A stretch of DNA of 64,000 nucleotides, taken from IMG/VR virus record IMGVR_UViG_3300037346_000668, positions 1 to 64,000 of that record, one strand, 5' to 3'. A program made the position numbers and the translations under genes. The notes below the pieces were generated by a model, which searched no databases, was not told the DNA's origin, and worked only from the letters and a program-made list of their open reading frames with translations. Shown here in pieces: positions 61,178 to 64,000 of this stretch. The stretch is from a virus. Position 1 is the first letter of the stretch; every line of letters begins with the position of its first letter.

Positions 61178-64000
61178 TTATTTATCATCTCTAAATGTTG
61201 CATCAGGATTATTATATACAGTAAATTCAGCTCCAAAAGGAATAACCCCATCTCTAAGTATGGCAGCTTGCTCAGCAGCAAGATCCTTGGATAATTTATG
61301 AACCTGATAATCTCTTCCAGGAAAAACTTCTGGCTCACCATAATCAAAAGAATTAACAAAATCCGGACGTCTATCGTCCGGATTTTTTTGTTTATGATCT
61401 ATAACTTCTATATAGCCAGGATTTGTCTGTATGTACACGTTACCTGCCGCGTCCTCAACGCTATTATAAATTGTATAGTTACCAGGGGTTGTGAAAGTAT
61501 AGATGAAATAAGGTGTGTTCTTTACGTTTAAAATCTCATCCCCTGTTATAGAATTACTAAGTATCCACTTATTATTTTGTTTTCCATAAATGTTTGAAGC
61601 ATAATTATTAAAAACCACAGTGGTCATAAGAGGTATTTGCATCCCACTGTCCGTTGAATGAACATCGCACCATGTCCATGCCCCCGATCCAGGTCTGGAT
61701 ATGATTTGTCCCATATTGAGTCCAAGCTCAGCTTTATATTTTTTACTTAATAAACTAAAACCAGTATTTGATGGTAAAAAGATATAGCTATCACCCTGAA
61801 CATCCTCATAATTAGCATAATAACCAGACATAAAAAGATTTCCACCCTCATCAGAAGATAGCGTAAATGATGTAACATCGGCTTCACCAAAATTAATAGC
61901 ATTTAATATTATTCCATTCAAATCAGTTTTTATAACATGTCTATATGCGTCTATGAATTGAGGGGCATCAGACCTTCTATATGCTATATAATATTGATCA
62001 TCACCAGATAGAGCAACATCGGTAAGATATGTGGTTGATGATGGGATATCAATAAATGTAGTATAGAATGTTTTTGGTGTTCCCTGCTCTGTTATACCTG
62101 ACGTTAAAAAATAAGTTCCTTCTGTTGACGTATCTGCAACGAAATTGTTTCCGAAATAACTACCTGATGCACCAAATTCAGTAGTTATATAATATATTGA
62201 TTGATTATTGGAAACTTTTGGTAGATACAAAGATCCGGTTTTACCGTTCAGATACCCACCGGTTAAACCAGTTCCTGTACTGTCAACTATTAAATAAAAC
62301 TGTGTATAAGTATTCTCAGTAGCAATGAAATCAACACCACACATATTAAAGGATCTATTAGAGTTCCCGGTTATTAATGTACTCGAATCATTATGCATCG
62401 ATTTGGTACTGCTTATATTTTTAATCGATTGTATAGAAGCTCCTGTCTGATAGGTTGTTGAATCGGCAGTGGTCATTAGTGATAGATCCTCAGCCGACAA
62501 ACGAACATAGGATAAAACGCTGTCACCAGACCAGGTTTGTGATATATTATAAGGGACACCTAATATTTTTTCAGATGTATAATAGTCATCATTACTTCTT
62601 TTCCATAAATTCTTCAGTGTAGAAACATCCGCAGTTTGTATGGCTGGCCTACTGGCTGATAAGTTGATGTACGATTTGATGATGAGGTTTATTGAATACT
62701 TAGTTATATCAATTTTTGTTTCCTTCAAATCGGTTCTTCTTGATTCATATTTTGCTGGAAAATGACGAAATCCTAATCCTCTATATGATTTTCTAATATC
62801 GCTAAGATAATTAGAATTAATTCCTAGACCTGTAAACGATGTAGTATTCCCAAGATCTCTACCAATTTTAGCAACAAATGGACTGTTACAAATTATCAAA
62901 CTGGTATCCCAGTATTGTGTTCTTGTATTTAATAAACTAACGCTCGGAAAAACACCGCTCTTTGTAGAATAGAAAAGAAAATCTGAAACATCACCAATAG
63001 TGGGTATAAATGATCCTGTTGCACCTGATGCATAACTAACATTGAATTTAAGTCCAGAAATACCAATAATACTCTCAATAGATTCTATAATATAGGAAAC
63101 CCCACCAACAACACTTGTTATACTTATAACGTTTCCAGTAACAAAATTCTGGAGTTGTAATGCTTGATTGCCATTAATGTCGATATAATTGAATGTTATT
63201 GAAGCAACATCCTCAAATGTTTGATTTGGACCCTGAGCTATAGAAAAACCTGCTGATATAGGTGGATATGCGGTTCCAAATTCCCACGAGCCACCTGTTA
63301 TCACACTATCCAAAGATACCCACGGGAATTCAGAGGCATATTGATTATAATAATTGACATTTGTTAGCCCAGCTGGAGCTCCGGTCGGGCCACCTCTTGA
63401 TATATTTTCACTCTCTAATGAATCCCAAATATATGGGCCATCCTCGATAAATCTTGAGAAATATCCAGAAACCGCTACAAAATTATCATTCTCAGAAGGA
63501 GCTATATCTTGTACATAAGTTCTATATCCTCTAAATGGTAGCATAGTATCAACCGCTCCATATTCATTATAACAAACAACAAATCCCATTACACCATAAT
63601 CAAGAGAGCTTAACCCAGCACTCGAATAATATGTCTTACCTCCCAGAGTTGGATTTAGATTTTTTAAACTTGCTGGATTCCCATTATAATCATATCCAAA
63701 TATTGCTTCAACATTTCCAGTTAAATTACCACCAATATAATATTTTATTCCATGTCTCGTTTTAATAGTAGTCGAGCATGTTATGGACATACTCCCTGGA
63801 CTAATCCCGGTAAATGGATTAGGCGGAGAAAATTTATTTAATTGTATCTGTTCATTAAAATATGGAGAATCTATATTATCAGAAAGTTGCTTTTCCTCAA
63901 AAGTTTCAATTGGCCAATTGTTCCAATATGGTTGCTTTCCTGCGCTACCGTCAGCTATATCGCTAAGCTTAGTTGTAAGGAAAAGGTTTCTTTCATCCAA
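61178..64000 (-). CDS. large virion structural protein, 5' end outside the window (partial)
   Basis: At least 940 residues, open to the window edge, so the start is unknown; the TTG at the edge is not evidence of a start. Beta-rich, Tyr/Ser/Gly-rich, with repeated short strand-turn units like the other tail proteins (GGNLFMSGYYANYEDV, NVYIQTNPGYIEV resemble propeller-type blades). The C-terminal 60 residues are charged and probably helical. Its stop is adjacent to that of the convergent PhoH gene, and a strong terminator hairpin is encoded within its last 70 codons. Confidence 0.75.
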   Translation of the reverse strand: MDERNLFLTTKLSDIADGSAGKQPYWNNWPIETFEEKQLSDNIDSPYFNEQIQLNKFSPPNPFTGISPGSMSITCSTTIKTRHGIKYYIGGNLTGNVEAIFGYDYNGNPASLKNLNPTLGGKTYYSSAGLSSLDYGVMGFVVCYNEYGAVDTMLPFRGYRTYVQDIAPSENDNFVAVSGYFSRFIEDGPYIWDSLESENISRGGPTGAPAGLTNVNYYNQYASEFPWVSLDSVITGGSWEFGTAYPPISAGFSIAQGPNQTFEDVASITFNYIDINGNQALQLQNFVTGNVISITSVVGGVSYIIESIESIIGISGLKFNVSYASGATGSFIPTIGDVSDFLFYSTKSGVFPSVSLLNTRTQYWDTSLIICNSPFVAKIGRDLGNTTSFTGLGINSNYLSDIRKSYRGLGFRHFPAKYESRRTDLKETKIDITKYSINLIIKSYINLSASRPAIQTADVSTLKNLWKRSNDDYYTSEKILGVPYNISQTWSGDSVLSYVRLSAEDLSLMTTADSTTYQTGASIQSIKNISSTKSMHNDSSTLITGNSNRSFNMCGVDFIATENTYTQFYLIVDSTGTGLTGGYLNGKTGSLYLPKVSNNQSIYYITTEFGASGSYFGNNFVADTSTEGTYFLTSGITEQGTPKTFYTTFIDIPSSTTYLTDVALSGDDQYYIAYRRSDAPQFIDAYRHVIKTDLNGIILNAINFGEADVTSFTLSSDEGGNLFMSGYYANYEDVQGDSYIFLPSNTGFSLLSKKYKAELGLNMGQIISRPGSGAWTWCDVHSTDSGMQIPLMTTVVFNNYASNIYGKQNNKWILSNSITGDEILNVKNTPYFIYTFTTPGNYTIYNSVEDAAGNVYIQTNPGYIEVIDHKQKNPDDRRPDFVNSFDYGEPEVFPGRDYQVHKLSKDLAAEQAAILRDGVIPFGAEFTVYNNPDATFRDDK
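61358..61389 (+). terminator. terminator embedded in the 3' coding region of the convergent gene
   Basis: Perfect 12-bp arms AAAATCCGGACG / CGTCCGGATTTT with a 5-nt loop, followed on the plus strand by further T. It ends PhoH transcripts about 180 nt after the PhoH stop, while on the minus strand it encodes NPDDRRPDF of the structural protein. Confidence 0.85.

Noticed and set aside
63-64000. Integrated prophage or insertion sequence borders
   Set aside because: No integrase, transposase, terminal inverted repeats or host-type housekeeping genes were seen; the whole window reads as phage.

Overview
The window is part of a large tailed-phage genome with a contractile-tail, T4-superfamily type of replication module. 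It is strongly AT-rich and carries almost no Shine-Dalgarno sequences; starts are preceded by A/T-rich leaders. Several genes point to a Bacteroidota host: a 59-residue Hc1/histone-H1-like protein, a DUF4494-like protein, eukaryote/Bacteroidota-type class I ribonucleotide reductase subunits, and a DUF6808-like protein. These host clues are inferences from family distribution. No tRNA, CRISPR array or insertion sequence was seen. No gene-free stretch exceeds 300 bases; the largest (about 245 bp, upstream of the gp32-like gene) holds a hairpin, a 12-bp tandem repeat and a possible leader peptide.

Layout. Nearly everything is on the minus strand and is transcribed from high to low coordinates. 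Bases 1-36500 hold replication, recombination, nucleotide metabolism and repair genes: both halves of a split family B DNA polymerase, sliding clamp, two-subunit type II topoisomerase, primase, gp32-like SSB, UvsW-like helicase, UvsY-like mediator, RuvC-like resolvase, NrdA/NrdB, dUTPase-like enzyme, adenylate kinase, UvdE and an MBD4-like glycosylase. Two glycosyltransferases, a DnaJ and many small proteins lie among them. Bases 36500-64000 hold virion genes: a tail-tube-like protein, very large tail/baseplate proteins, and three paralogous collagen-containing fibre proteins, one ending in an intein-like Hint domain. A plus-strand PhoH-like ATPase sits inside this block.

Two patterns tie the window together. 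First, at least ten otherwise unrelated proteins begin with a short peptide of the form MKxLxxFxxFxNE(A/S/..). It resembles the capsid-targeting sequence of T4 internal head proteins, which the prohead protease cuts after Glu. Carriers include an ATP-grasp ligase fused to a retropepsin-like domain, a nucleotidyltransferase, an adenylate kinase and many unknowns, so a set of proteins may be packaged in the head and injected. Second, the octamer GATATATA lies a short distance upstream of many of these genes and of structural genes, so it may be the phage late promoter. The operon at 27041-31134 (nucleotidyltransferase, RNA-ligase-like/NMN-adenylyltransferase fusion and two unknown proteins with the N-terminal peptide) is the best candidate for an undescribed injected repair or counter-defence system.
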